DNA of 64,000 nucleotides from Sphaerobacteraceae bacterium (GTDB lineage Bacteria; Chloroflexota; Chloroflexia; Thermomicrobiales; Thermomicrobiaceae): assembly GCA_007695115.1 (NCBI GenBank), contig REEK01000097.1, positions 1 to 64,000 on the forward strand. Reading direction: 5' to 3'. Below, piece by piece: positions 33,861 to 43,699 of this stretch (position 1 is the stretch's first letter; the number at the start of each line of letters is the position of its first letter). The notes beneath the pieces are model-generated. The model was not told the DNA's origin and did no database searches. It saw only the letters and a list, made by a program, of their open reading frames with translations. Position numbers and translations under genes: made by a program.

Positions 33861-33897
33861 ACTCCCTAGCTCCGTAGAAACGGAGCGAGGGAGTTTT
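33861..33897 (+). terminator. Intrinsic terminator of the universal stress gene
   Basis: A 7+7-bp stem with one internal mismatch (33861-33867/33888-33894, 33869-33875/33880-33886), tetraloop AGAA and trailing TTTT. Confidence 0.85.
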
Positions 33898-33928
33898 CGT
33901 CTGTCAGGTCTGTTCAGCCTGATCGGGG

Positions 33929-35206
33929 CTACCAGTAGGTCATTGCATCCAGGAACAGGTTACGCAAATCATCCGGGGAAGCCGGGCGGGGCGAGAGCTT
34001 CGTCACCCGCTCCTGCGGCAGCGTTCCCTTGACCAGATCATCAACGTCATCCTCGGTAAATCCGACGGCTTTCAGGCCATTCGGCATCTGAACACGCTTC
34101 ATGATGTCGATTGTCGCCTGGGCCAGGCCTTCGCCGATCTCTTCTGGATCGTTGGTATCCAGCGGATAGCCGAGCAGCCCCGATGCCCACTTGTGTCTCT
34201 CCGGTGATGCGACGGCGGTAAACCGGAAGACCGCCGGAGCGTTGAGGATCACCGACATACCGTGCGGGATGATCGGCTTGTCTGGCGGATACCCTTCCGG
34301 AACATAATCCCGCACCATCCCGGAAACCGGATAGGACATACCGTGCGGCAGATGAACCCCGGCGTTGCCAAAACCGATCCCGGCATACGCTGCAGCGAGG
34401 AGCATATCGCTCCGCGCATCCTCGTTTTCCGGATTGAAGACGGCTTCATCGATACTGGCCGCCATCATCTCGATCGCCCGTGCCGCCCAGATATCGCTGA
34501 TCGGGTTGGAGCCCTGATAGGCTGGCCGATGGGATGGCGTCTGCGCCGCTTCGCGCTGATCGAATGAGATTGCCGTCAGCGACTCCACCGCATGGCTCAG
34601 CACGTCCAGAGCTGAACAGGCAGCCACCATCTGCGGCATGCTGCGGGTGTTATCTGGATCGATAATCCCCAGGCTCGGCCGCAACGCTCGGTGGGCGATA
34701 CCGGTCTTGGCGTGCATCTCCACAAAATCGAAGATCGTCGTACCGGTCGTCTCACTGCCGGTTCCGGCAGTCGTCGGGATCGCAATCAGTGGCTTGAGCG
34801 GCCCCGGCACTGGTGTGCCTGCACCGATCGGCGGGTTGACGTAGGTCAGGAAATCAGCCGGATAGGTCGAGTAGAGGTTGGCGGCCTTGGCGGTGTCGAT
34901 ACTCGATCCACCACCGATCGCTACAAATCCATCGAACCGGCCCTCCACGGCGAAATCGATCGCTTCCCGGAATGACTGATCAGTCGGTTCCACTCGAGAT
35001 TGATCGTAGAGAACCGCATCGAGACCCGCTTCTTTCAGAGCGGTCATGGCCGTCTCCACTGACGGACTCGAAGACAGGCGGGGATCAGTCACCACCATTA
35101 CCCGGGTCGATCCCAGCCGGACCATGTCCTGCCCGACTTCCCGGGTGACTCCGGCACCAAACTTGATGCTGGAGGTATCCATTGTGAACGCGGTTTCCTT
35201 TGGCAT
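33929..35206 (-). CDS. Iron-containing alcohol dehydrogenase, HOT-like
   Basis: A 425-residue group III dehydrogenase. Marks are SIKFGAGVTREVGQDM, AIGGGSSIDTAKAANLY, PTTAGTGSETTGTTIFDF, and the metal ligands in SALDVLSHAVES, HLPHGMSYP and IPHGMSV. The overall layout and the segment SHRPAYQGSNPISDIWA match hydroxyacid-oxoacid transhydrogenase (human ADHFE1), which oxidises 4-hydroxybutyrate with 2-oxoglutarate as acceptor. AGGGAG selects ATG 35206. Confidence 0.88.
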   Translation of the reverse strand: MPKETAFTMDTSSIKFGAGVTREVGQDMVRLGSTRVMVVTDPRLSSSPSVETAMTALKEAGLDAVLYDQSRVEPTDQSFREAIDFAVEGRFDGFVAIGGGSSIDTAKAANLYSTYPADFLTYVNPPIGAGTPVPGPLKPLIAIPTTAGTGSETTGTTIFDFVEMHAKTGIAHRALRPSLGIIDPDNTRSMPQMVAACSALDVLSHAVESLTAISFDQREAAQTPSHRPAYQGSNPISDIWAARAIEMMAASIDEAVFNPENEDARSDMLLAAAYAGIGFGNAGVHLPHGMSYPVSGMVRDYVPEGYPPDKPIIPHGMSVILNAPAVFRFTAVASPERHKWASGLLGYPLDTNDPEEIGEGLAQATIDIMKRVQMPNGLKAVGFTEDDVDDLVKGTLPQERVTKLSPRPASPDDLRNLFLDAMTYW

Positions 35207-35316
35207 CGGGCACTCCCTGTCTGCTTCGATCAAGCACTGGTTCGATTGCGGCACGTGATGCTGAGGTTATAGCAGACAACCTATCCCAGCGAGTATCGAT
35301 TGTCCAGTCAGGGAGG

Positions 35317-36345
35317 CTACTGCGTTTTCGAACAGCGCACTACGTCCCGCACCGGGCGACGGGATACCGGTTCATTGCCGGTGGCGTAGCCCATTCGGAT
35401 GAGGAGCTGGGGAGGGCCGCTGCGACCGGTAACCTGTCGCAGCTCATCACGCAGATCCGGGTTCTGGCACGCCTGATTCATGAACGAAGCAGATACGCCT
35501 TCCATCTCGGCCCGCAGTAGCATGCGTTGCAGCGCCTCACCGGTCCGAAACCAGTCCAGTGGTCTGTCCGCCCCGCTTCCGATCACGCAGAGCACCGGAG
35601 ACGTGCAAAGCAGATCACGGTCGCGTGACGGCCATTGCTGGCCGGGATCAGCATCGCGCGAGCCGAGGGTTTCCCAATCAAGCGCGGTCGGCACGGACCA
35701 TCCGCTTCGTCGAGACAGATCATCCGAGCCAATCCAGGCCCGCCGCTCTGCCTCGAAGGCGGCATTGTTGATCTGAAGATGATGCGCTCGCACAACGAGA
35801 TCGGCAATCGCCGCGCGGGCATCGCTCGATTCGGCGAAGTACAGCCAGCAGCCATACGCCGACGCAGTCCAGATTAGACGACGTTGTAGCTCATGTGGCA
35901 CCGGACGTGGCTGAAACGGGCCGCGGATCGTTCGGCGACGGCGGATGCTCCGGAACATCGCATCGTCCAGATGATCGGATTTGTGTGATCGCCCGATACG
36001 GACACGGGCCAGAAGATCCGGCGCATCCGGATCTGGCAGATATTGCACCGAGACCTCGTTGCCAAAATGCTGAATCGCAACCAGCAGGTTGGTCAATGCA
36101 GCCCCGCAACTGATCAGCATATCGCGCCCGTCCGGATCTGAAACCGGCAGGAGCCGGGAACGATCGGCAAACAACTCGATCGCATCATCGTGGGGGGTAA
36201 ACAGCCAGGGTTGGGTGTTGTTGACCGAGGGAGCCAGCACCGCGTAGTTGATACAGAAGACAAGCTGATCAGCCCTGGATCCGTTTCGAGGGAAATCCGC
36301 ATCACTGGTTTTCCAGGGGTCGTCGCTCAAATAGATCTCGGCCAT
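35317..36345 (-). CDS. Acg-like nitroreductase family protein
   Basis: A 342-residue protein with two nitroreductase-like halves. The first half has INYAVLAPSVNNTQPWLF, a flavin-site motif seen in Acg-type proteins of mycobacteria. The second has RRTIRGPFQPRPVP and a C-terminal LLIRMGYATGNEPVSRRPVRDVV. Acg proteins bind FMN but may not reduce nitro compounds; a role in flavin sequestration has been proposed for them. The 172 bases between this start and the helicase stop hold nothing recognisable. Confidence 0.82.
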   Translation of the reverse strand: MAEIYLSDDPWKTSDADFPRNGSRADQLVFCINYAVLAPSVNNTQPWLFTPHDDAIELFADRSRLLPVSDPDGRDMLISCGAALTNLLVAIQHFGNEVSVQYLPDPDAPDLLARVRIGRSHKSDHLDDAMFRSIRRRRTIRGPFQPRPVPHELQRRLIWTASAYGCWLYFAESSDARAAIADLVVRAHHLQINNAAFEAERRAWIGSDDLSRRSGWSVPTALDWETLGSRDADPGQQWPSRDRDLLCTSPVLCVIGSGADRPLDWFRTGEALQRMLLRAEMEGVSASFMNQACQNPDLRDELRQVTGRSGPPQLLIRMGYATGNEPVSRRPVRDVVRCSKTQ

Positions 36346-36517
36346 CAGCCCACCCGGCCCCGTCTGTCCCAGTCATGTCACACCAGTCCACACGAATTCG
36401 CACGACTAACAATAGACTCAGGGCAGTGACACCCCTGTGTCTGACCATCCGGATGGCGTGTAGAAGTCGTTACAGTGTGAGAGGGACAGATGATACCGAC
36501 CCGCCGGTTAGCGCCGC

Positions 36518-39496
36518 TCAGGTCCAGAGCGTTCGCATCTGCGTGGTGACGTCGAAGAGATCCTCGCCAGCTTGAACACGCATGATGGCCTGGGCCTCCG
36601 GCGATCGCTGGAAGAGTGCGGTGCCGGAGCTGATGTGCCGATTCCAGGCTTTCTCGAAATGCTGCACCAGGTCTCGATTACGCCCCAGCACTTCCGGAAC
36701 CTGATGATAGACGACTCGTTCGCCAGTCCGACCATCACGCAGGTAGCGAAGACCCAGTTGCAGCGACGCGAACACCGACGCCGGAGGTTCCGAGATGTAG
36801 CGCGGGATGATGTACCGTGGCGCGATCAGCGAGGAGAGCAGTTCGTCCAGCGATGTAGCGAAGAGCTCGCTGGCGTGATCGTCGACACCGGTCAGATAGC
36901 AACGGTAATAGCCGTCATCCTGCACCACGATCTGCAGCGAATCCTCAGTGAGCGTGGCAGGCAGCAGTCCAGCATCCCGGAGTGATTCCAGCAGCACCAG
37001 TCCGAAGTCCTCCAGATTGTCAGACGGTCCAAGCCCGGTAACCGCCGTATGAAATCGCTGCAGTGTCCAATACCCACCACCGACACCGATCGCCACCGGA
37101 AGAATCAGCCCGGCCGGAAGCGCGCCGGCAATTCCGGTGCCCACCAGTGTGGAGCCGGCCGCGAACACCGTCAGCCCACCTCTGGTCAGGAGATCGCCGG
37201 TCAGTGTCTGACCCGCCTCACCTCTGGCAACACGACGATTGGGAACCCCGAACGAGCGATCGGCGCGAACCCGGATCGTCGTCAACTCGACGTTGTCATA
37301 CGGCTCGCCGAGCCTCCATCGCTCCCGGGCCATGCGGCGCTCTGTGGCGCGCCGAAGCAATGTCTGGTTGATCTCCGGAATCTCCTCCGGGAGTGGTGGC
37401 CCAAACGGCGACAGCGAATGGTGAACGTGCGAAACGCCGGACTCGATCTCCCCTTCCCGGTTCGGGGCGAAGTAGGAGTGATGCTTCCGCACGAACCGAT
37501 CGTAGTCGGCGGTACCTCGAGGATGTTCAGGGTCGATACAGATCACATCCCAGTTGTTGGCGACCTTGCCCGGCAGATCCGGATCGAGCCGGATCGAGCG
37601 CCCCCGCATCTGATGCACGGCCGTGGCCGAGCTGGCGGTCGTCAGATCGACCAGCACATTGACCCGTCGTGCGTCCCAGCCCTCCCCGAGCAACCCGCGG
37701 GTACCGACCAGACACTGGCAATGGCCGGACTGAAAGAACTCGGTAATGAGCGGAACATAGCTCCGGGAAGACCAGCCACCGCCAGGGGCCGAGAGCCGCA
37801 CCGTTTGGCCATCCTCGTATTGCTGATCACCGGCCATCCCCGTCAGCTGCAACCGCTCCGCCAGATCAGCATCCTCGCCGTGCAGCCAGTCTCGAAACCG
37901 GCGTGCTGTCTCGTTCGAACAGGCAACGGTCTGCGCCGTCATCAGCATTGGGTTGAGGCGAGACACGTCATTGTCAGCCAGTAGCGTCTCCAGGAGCAGA
38001 ATTGCACTGCCGGCCTGCGGGTCGAGCACGCCCCGAAGTTGAGCCACCAGATCGCTGCTGGTTCGTTCGTAATCGCAGAGGACGAGCGCCCTGAGATCCG
38101 GACCGAGTTCGTCTGACTCCACCCCGATGATCGTGGCTGCCGCCAGACCTTTGCTGGCTGAGTGAGACAGCACCCGATCGACCGGTGAGACGTGCCGCCG
38201 GATCCCGCGGCCGGTCAGAACGTAGCCGAGCGGCGGTAAGGCGGCCCGGATCTTCTCCCAGGCAGCTTCATCGCGGGGATCGTCACTCAACCGCAACAGA
38301 TGAACGGCATAGTCTTCGATCAGTGCCACCCAGTCGTCCGCCGTCATCGGTTGTCGATGGGGCTCACGGAGACGTATACCGTCCGGCGGCGCGATGTCGA
38401 ATCGATGAAACAGTCGCAGTGCGGCTCGAACCAGCTCCGGATTGTCACGTTCGAATCGCACCCAGCTCACCCCGGCACCCGAACTGCCGAACCGCTCTAG
38501 TGTCCGCTGATTGATCCACTCCAGAAACGAGCGTGAGGCGAAGCGGTGATCCAGCATCTCCGTAATCAGCTCTTCGAACCGAATGTGCTGCTCGGCAATG
38601 TATTCGCCCTCACGAGACAGCGGTCTGGTGATGTAGCCCAGCTCCTGATACGGCGCCAGATCGCCTTCCCGCACCACCGCAGGGGTGGGAACCTCGAAAT
38701 CCGCATAGCCGAACAACCAGCGGTAGAGGCCGGATTCACGTTCGCTGAGGTCGCGCGGAGGCGTGGCAGTCAGGCCGACAACCAGTGTGTCGGACCCGAT
38801 CCGCTCCACCAGCGCCCGGATCAGATAACCCCACATCTCGAGCAGGTGGTGACATTCATCCAGCACGATCGTGCAAGAGGGGTAAGCGGCGATACGTTCC
38901 ACCAGATCGTGGCCATTGGGGTGCAGCAGATCCAGCAGGCGTTCCGGTTCGTCTCCCCGGGCAATCATCCGACGGACCCGACGCCGGTAGCGGCTGAGAT
39001 CCCGCCGGTATTGCTGGCTATCTGCACGCTGCATCTGCTCGATTTCCGACCGTGCCTGAGCCAGGGGCACACCTCGATCGCGCTGGATCGTCTGAGTCCA
39101 GAGATCGATCACGATCTCGTCGAGCTCTTCGTGCTCGGGGTTGAGATTGCAGAGAGACTGGTAGGTCAGAAAGGAGATCGCGGCATCTTCGTCAGGCTGT
39201 AGCGTTGCCGGGACCGAATCTGGCTGAAAATTCTGCCATTCCCGCAGCCACTGGTTCTGCACTGCGGTATTCGGACAAAAGACAACCGCAGGGTTCCCGG
39301 CCCGCCGGATGATCTCGAGCCCGACTGCGGTCTTTCCCGCGCCCGGTGGCAACACCAGATAGCACCGATGCTGATGATCCGGGGCACGATTGTCGTACGC
39401 ATCCAGCGCCAGGGCCTGATAACGCCGGAATGGCCACCGGAACGACATCTCCTGAAGACGGCTGGCTACCAGGGATTCCTCAGCAGGCTCGCTCAC
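36518..39496 (-). CDS. Large SF2 DEAD/DEAH-type helicase with predicted membrane hairpin
   Basis: 992 residues. The N-terminal ResIII/SF2 core has FRRYQALALDAY (Q-like motif), Walker A LPPGAGKTAVGL (residues 49-60), the Walker B box LDECHHLL near 210, GLTATPPR (motif III), and the helicase C part GTRGLLGEGWDARRVNVLVDL ... HQMRGRSIRLDP (motifs V, VI). After about residue 765 come two hydrophobic stretches (GGLTVFAAGSTLVGTGIAGA and LPAGLILPVAIGVGGGYW), DNA about 37065-37190, that look like a transmembrane hairpin. A ~180-residue C-terminal domain of unknown kind follows. Nucleic-acid remodelling is expected, but the target is unknown. GTG 39496 has GAAGGG upstream. The next upstream gene ends 20 bases away. 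Confidence 0.82.
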   Translation of the reverse strand: MSEPAEESLVASRLQEMSFRWPFRRYQALALDAYDNRAPDHQHRCYLVLPPGAGKTAVGLEIIRRAGNPAVVFCPNTAVQNQWLREWQNFQPDSVPATLQPDEDAAISFLTYQSLCNLNPEHEELDEIVIDLWTQTIQRDRGVPLAQARSEIEQMQRADSQQYRRDLSRYRRRVRRMIARGDEPERLLDLLHPNGHDLVERIAAYPSCTIVLDECHHLLEMWGYLIRALVERIGSDTLVVGLTATPPRDLSERESGLYRWLFGYADFEVPTPAVVREGDLAPYQELGYITRPLSREGEYIAEQHIRFEELITEMLDHRFASRSFLEWINQRTLERFGSSGAGVSWVRFERDNPELVRAALRLFHRFDIAPPDGIRLREPHRQPMTADDWVALIEDYAVHLLRLSDDPRDEAAWEKIRAALPPLGYVLTGRGIRRHVSPVDRVLSHSASKGLAAATIIGVESDELGPDLRALVLCDYERTSSDLVAQLRGVLDPQAGSAILLLETLLADNDVSRLNPMLMTAQTVACSNETARRFRDWLHGEDADLAERLQLTGMAGDQQYEDGQTVRLSAPGGGWSSRSYVPLITEFFQSGHCQCLVGTRGLLGEGWDARRVNVLVDLTTASSATAVHQMRGRSIRLDPDLPGKVANNWDVICIDPEHPRGTADYDRFVRKHHSYFAPNREGEIESGVSHVHHSLSPFGPPLPEEIPEINQTLLRRATERRMARERWRLGEPYDNVELTTIRVRADRSFGVPNRRVARGEAGQTLTGDLLTRGGLTVFAAGSTLVGTGIAGALPAGLILPVAIGVGGGYWTLQRFHTAVTGLGPSDNLEDFGLVLLESLRDAGLLPATLTEDSLQIVVQDDGYYRCYLTGVDDHASELFATSLDELLSSLIAPRYIIPRYISEPPASVFASLQLGLRYLRDGRTGERVVYHQVPEVLGRNRDLVQHFEKAWNRHISSGTALFQRSPEAQAIMRVQAGEDLFDVTTQMRTLWT

Positions 39497-39516
39497 CAGT
39501 CCGAACCCTTCAGTGA

Positions 39517-40827
39517 TCAGGCTGCAGGGCGGGTCTGCTGACGACGTCGAGGATGCTCCGGCTTTCGAGCCAGCAAGAACAGAAGTGATCCAGACGCCAC
39601 CACCACGCCAAGAATGGTGAATGCCAGTTGATAGTCACCAATCGCATCTGCCATCAAACCAGCGAGGATCGGCCCGCCCATCATCCCGAACATCACGATC
39701 AGGCCAGACAGCCCCATGATGGTGGCGAAGGAGCGACGGCCGAAGAAGTCGGCCCGGATCGGCATCATCAAGACCCCCCGCACACCGTGGGCAATACCTT
39801 GAACCACCGCAAAGAGCAACACCATCCAGAATGCACTTGCCCAGCCGAGCATGATGATCGCAAACCCGGAGCCGAGCATGCAGCCGGCTGCCAGATATTG
39901 CTTGTTCAGACGGTCCCCGAGAAATCCACCGAACAGATTGCCGAAAATCGAGAATGCGGTCAGCAGGGCAATGACACTGGCGCCCCGGGTCAGACTGTAT
40001 CCCAGGCTCTCGTTCATGTGAACTACGGCGTGAACCATCACGGTACCAACTACCAGCACACCGAGCGCATGGCCAAATGAAATGAACCAGAAGGCTGAAG
40101 TTCGCAACGCCTGCCGGGGAGAGAAATCGTAGCGGTCATCGTACTCGATCGCCTTGACCGCGGCCTCATCGGTCTCGTCGATGATCTCGCCATCAGGACG
40201 GAGCCCGTACTGCTCGGGAGTGTGCCGGAACACCTGAGCCAGAGGAATGCCGACTACCAGCACCAGAATACCGGAGCCGAACGCGGTTGCTCGCCAGCCA
40301 AATGTCGAAAGCGAGACCGCAACGGCTGGAACCATGAGTCCACCAAGGCCCATACCAACATGGACAATACCCATCGCCGAGGAGCGCCGCTTCTGAAACC
40401 AGTTGACGACCGTGGCGCCGATCGACTTGAACCCGGCCATACTGACGCCAACCGCCATCAGCAGGAAGGTTGCGTAGAACGTCCAGAGTGAATTGATCTG
40501 GCTGAATGCCAGAAACCCGATCCCGAAGATCACCATGCCGATGGTCATCACCATCCGGGGGCCCCACTTGTCGAGCATCCAGCCCTGGATCGGGCCGAGC
40601 AGGCCGCTCTCGGCCTGTTGGGCGGAGAAGGCAACGGAGAACGCGGTACGGCTCCAGTTGAACTCCTGTTGCATGACAAGTACGTATGAGCCGAAGGCCT
40701 GCATCAGCAAACCGGTTGTAATCGCCTGAATCCAGATACCGGCGGCAACGATCCACCAGCCATAGAACAGGCCACTGGTTCGACGTCGCACCCATTCGGT
40801 GCTGATCAACGAGAGTTCCTCTTTCAT
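39517..40827 (-). CDS. MFS transporter, OFA/monocarboxylate type
   Basis: A 436-residue major facilitator with about twelve membrane segments. Marks are FYGWWIVAAGIWIQAI at helix 1, GPIQGWMLDKWGPRMVM after helix 2, and GFLGDRLNKQYL in the second half. This is the oxalate:formate antiporter/monocarboxylate-like group often carrying small organic acids. A central hydrophilic loop separates the halves. It is probably co-transcribed with the cupin gene upstream. Confidence 0.88.
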   Translation of the reverse strand: MKEELSLISTEWVRRRTSGLFYGWWIVAAGIWIQAITTGLLMQAFGSYVLVMQQEFNWSRTAFSVAFSAQQAESGLLGPIQGWMLDKWGPRMVMTIGMVIFGIGFLAFSQINSLWTFYATFLLMAVGVSMAGFKSIGATVVNWFQKRRSSAMGIVHVGMGLGGLMVPAVAVSLSTFGWRATAFGSGILVLVVGIPLAQVFRHTPEQYGLRPDGEIIDETDEAAVKAIEYDDRYDFSPRQALRTSAFWFISFGHALGVLVVGTVMVHAVVHMNESLGYSLTRGASVIALLTAFSIFGNLFGGFLGDRLNKQYLAAGCMLGSGFAIIMLGWASAFWMVLLFAVVQGIAHGVRGVLMMPIRADFFGRRSFATIMGLSGLIVMFGMMGGPILAGLMADAIGDYQLAFTILGVVVASGSLLFLLARKPEHPRRRQQTRPAA

Positions 40828-40973
40828 TGGCCCTGGAGATGCAGGCGGGGAGCGTGCATCTCGTTTCCCGTGCGCCGGGATGCGCGCCGGGAACTACGAC
40901 AGATTCGTATCCTTTTCTACCACGCGGTAGACAATCGTCAACTGTCGCAGACAGGTGTATGCGAGCGTTCTGG

Positions 40974-41336
40974 TCACTCCGCCGGTGCGTCGTACCACTC
41001 GGGAGGTCCGACATTGGTGATGCTGATGTGTGTCATCGACATGCCAGGTGCTGCGCCGTGCCAGTGTTTTTCGCCCGGGCCGGTGTAGATCACATCGCCG
41101 GGATAGATCATCGTCTCTTCGTTCTCATCGCCAACACGTCCTTCCCCGTCGAGCACGAAAAGAATCTGCTCTCCCGGGTGCATATGCCAGTGCGTGCGGG
41201 CGCCGTTCTCGAACTTCACCACTGAGAGACTCATTCCACCTTCGCGCTGGGAGTCCATGACTCGCTGAAGCCAGACTTCGCCGGTGAACGTATCACCCTG
41301 TGATGCGCGAGTCTCGCCCTTCCGCACAACCTTCAC
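40974..41336 (-). CDS. Small cupin-domain protein
   Basis: A 120-residue single-domain cupin. The first cupin motif is THWHMHPGEQILFVLDGEGRVG and the second PGDVIYTGPGEKHWHGA, giving a typical His2-Glu-His metal site. Members include dioxygenases, isomerases and uncharacterised binding proteins, so no reaction can be assigned. AGGGAG lies 8 bases before GTG 41336, which is preferred over TTG 41342. The MFS gene follows after 146 bases. Confidence 0.88.
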   Translation of the reverse strand: MKVVRKGETRASQGDTFTGEVWLQRVMDSQREGGMSLSVVKFENGARTHWHMHPGEQILFVLDGEGRVGDENEETMIYPGDVIYTGPGEKHWHGAAPGMSMTHISITNVGPPEWYDAPAE

Positions 41337-41436
41337 GGCCAACTCTCCCTCGTTCCTCTCGAAAGCGACTCAAATCAACAGCCTCATCCTAAATGAGTCG
41401 CTGCGGGGTGTCTACGAAAACACGACCGTCCCGGGA

Positions 41437-42672
41437 TCAGAACTGCGCAATGATCGCCCCGCCCGCTGCAGTCAGAATAACCACCAGCCAGGGTGGCAAC
41501 TTCCAGAACGCCAGCAGCGCAAAGGCAACCAGTGCCAATGCGAAATCGATCGGTCGCAGAATCGCGCTGGTGAAAACGGGATCGTAGAGCGCGGCCAGCA
41601 GAAGCCCGACCACCGCGGCATTGATCCCTTTCAGCGCGGTCTGGAATCCGACTCGGGTGCGAAGTTGATCCCAGAACGGTAGCGCCCCGAATACAAGCAG
41701 GAACGACGGGACGAAGATCGCTACCAGGGCGATCGTTCCGCCAATCCATCCTGCCGGTGACATTGTGGAGACCGCACCCAGATAGGCCGCAAACGTAAAG
41801 AGTGGTCCGGGTACTGCCTGAGCCGCACCGTATCCGGCCACGAAGTCGTCTGGATGCACCCAGCCCGGCGGAACCACTTCCGACTGGATCAGCGGCAGCA
41901 CCACGTGCCCGCCACCGAAGACCAGCGATCCGGTCCGGTAGAAGCTGTCAACCAGATCGAACGCATAGTTATCGACAACCAGCCTGGCCAACGGTAATCC
42001 ACCGAGCAACAGCAGGAATACGACGATACTGCCGATCGCAAACGTCCGGCTGATCGGCACCCGCAATGGGGTGATGGTTCCCAGATCACTCCGTGCCAGA
42101 AACAGCCAGCCAATCAGGCCGCCGAGCACGATCACGCCGACCTGCATGCCGACGAAGGGCCAGGCCAGCACAAGAATCGCCGCCGCGACGGCGATACTGG
42201 CGCGCTCTCGATCCGGGCAGAGATTCGTCGCCATTCCCCAGAGCGCCTGAGCGACCACGGCAACCGCCACGATCTTCAAGCCGTTGAGCCATCCAGAATC
42301 GGCGATATCACCCCAGGCCGATACGCCATAGGCAAAGAGGATCAAGATGATCGCCGATGGCAGGGTGAACCCCAGCCAGGCGCCCAGCGCTCCCCTGATG
42401 CCTGCGCGTGTCAGCCCGATCGCAATGCCGACCTGACTACTTGCTGGCCCGGGCAGAAACTGACACAGCGCCACGATATCGGCGTAGGTCTGCTCATCGA
42501 ACCACTTTCGGCGCTCGACGAACTCCTCGCGGAAATACCCGAGGTGCGCCACCGGCCCACCGAATGAGGTAAACCCCAGCCGGGTAAAGATCGAGAGCAC
42601 CTGCAGCGCCGAGCCGCGTCCATCGAGCTCCGACCCTGACTTATCCTGGTCCTTCTCGGGTGCTTCGGACAT
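41437..42672 (-). CDS. chrA: Chromate transporter, two-domain ChrA
   Basis: A 411-residue membrane protein with two CHR domains. The first has FTSFGGPVAHLGYFREEFV and CQFLPGPASSQVGIAIG; the second has GSLVFGGGHVVLPLIQSEVV and GYGAAQAVPGPLFTFAAYLG. Together about ten hydrophobic segments. Long-chain ChrA proteins export chromate by proton-linked antiport; some homologues may carry sulfate or other anions. GGGAG selects ATG 42672; the frame extends to 42732. Confidence 0.9.
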   Translation of the reverse strand: MSEAPEKDQDKSGSELDGRGSALQVLSIFTRLGFTSFGGPVAHLGYFREEFVERRKWFDEQTYADIVALCQFLPGPASSQVGIAIGLTRAGIRGALGAWLGFTLPSAIILILFAYGVSAWGDIADSGWLNGLKIVAVAVVAQALWGMATNLCPDRERASIAVAAAILVLAWPFVGMQVGVIVLGGLIGWLFLARSDLGTITPLRVPISRTFAIGSIVVFLLLLGGLPLARLVVDNYAFDLVDSFYRTGSLVFGGGHVVLPLIQSEVVPPGWVHPDDFVAGYGAAQAVPGPLFTFAAYLGAVSTMSPAGWIGGTIALVAIFVPSFLLVFGALPFWDQLRTRVGFQTALKGINAAVVGLLLAALYDPVFTSAILRPIDFALALVAFALLAFWKLPPWLVVILTAAGGAIIAQF

Positions 42673-42863
42673 CCATCTGCTCCCACCCCTGTGAACAATA
42701 TCCGAACGACTGCCGCGCTCCACAACCGGCACCCGGAAATGTCGCGCAATCCTGGCAGAACGTCAATTGAATCTATCGAGATGGTATGTCACCTCCCGGC
42801 TGCCACCGGATGCGGTACCATTCCACGCCGGAGTAGCGGTCTGATTTGAACGGATGAGCCAGC

Positions 42864-43577
42864 GTGGAACGAATACCGTCACTTGAGAATCCAGAACGCA
42901 TTCTGATTGTCGGCGCGCATCCGGATGATCCGGACGCATTTTGCGGTGGATCTGTTGCCGCATGGACCGATAGCGGCGCCGAAGTCTGGTATGTGGTGGT
43001 GACGTCGGGAGACAAAGGGATTCCGGACACCGAGACCGATCTCGAAACGTTCACCGAGACCCGTGAGCAGGAGCAGCTCAACTCGGCGGAGTACCTCGGG
43101 GCACAGGGCGTGACGTTCCTGCGCTATATCGATGGAGAAGTGTTCGATTCACTGGAGCTTCGGGAGCGGATCACGCTGGAGATCCGTCGCTTCAAACCGG
43201 ACCTCATCATCACCCATGATCCACTGACGCGAAATTATCGACAGCACCCGGACCACCGGGCAGTCGGGTTTGCCACGATCCATTCGGCTTTCCCCAGCAG
43301 CCATCTGCCGACATTTTTCCCGAAACATGCCGAAGATGGGATCGAGCCTCACGTGACCAGCAACATGCTGCTCTTTGGATCCGATCAGCCAGATACCTTT
43401 ATCGACATCAGCGCAACGTTCGATCGCAAGATTGAAGCGCTGGAGATGCACGTCAGCCAGGAATCTGCCTTCCACGGCGAACTGCGAGAGCGAATGCAGC
43501 GCCGCTCGGCCACGGCCGGAGAAGAGTCCGGTGAATACGAACTGGCCGAGGCGTTCCTGTACGTCGATCTGGGGTAG
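42864..43577 (+). CDS. PIG-L family deacetylase
   Basis: A 237-residue LmbE-type zinc deacetylase. Marks are ILIVGAHPDDPDAFCGG with the metal-binding HPDD motif, VVVTSGDKG, and RNYRQHPDHRAVGF with the later catalytic His. Family members remove acetyl groups from N-acetylglucosamine conjugates, for example in mycothiol or bacillithiol synthesis. A thiol-cofactor role would fit the DinB-like protein elsewhere in the window, but this is only a possibility. GTG 42864 has a weak ribosome-binding site. Confidence 0.88.
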   Translation: MERIPSLENPERILIVGAHPDDPDAFCGGSVAAWTDSGAEVWYVVVTSGDKGIPDTETDLETFTETREQEQLNSAEYLGAQGVTFLRYIDGEVFDSLELRERITLEIRRFKPDLIITHDPLTRNYRQHPDHRAVGFATIHSAFPSSHLPTFFPKHAEDGIEPHVTSNMLLFGSDQPDTFIDISATFDRKIEALEMHVSQESAFHGELRERMQRRSATAGEESGEYELAEAFLYVDLG

Positions 43578-43606
43578 ATGTTCGCTGGGCGGGGCGACAC
43601 GGAGAG

Positions 43607-43630
43607 CCTGTCCTGAGCAAAGCCGAATGG
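43607..43630. repeat. Short interspersed motif with CCTGAGCAAAGCCGAA core
   Basis: A 24-base stretch after the PIG-L stop, resembling a small interspersed element I associate with many bacterial genomes. Only one copy is seen here, so the repeat call rests on recall, not on the window. Confidence 0.35.
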
Positions 43631-43657
43631 GGCGCCTGTCACCGAACGTTTGACGCC

Positions 43658-43698
43658 CCCCTCTCCCAGAGTTGGGAGAGGGGTCAAGGCTGAGGGCC
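43658..43698 (+). repeat. Interspersed palindrome family B, copy 3
   Basis: A perfect 11-bp stem, CCCCTCTCCCA (43658-43668) with TGGGAGAGGGG (43673-43683), 4-nt loop, then the TGAGGGCC tail. It lies between the convergent PIG-L and YceI genes and abuts the YceI stop. No family A partner is present. Confidence 0.75.
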
Positions 43699-43699
43699 T

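Noticed and set aside
43658-43698. Family B palindromes as part of a CRISPR array
   Set aside because: Copies are dispersed singly over more than 50 kb, with no regular spacers and no cas genes.
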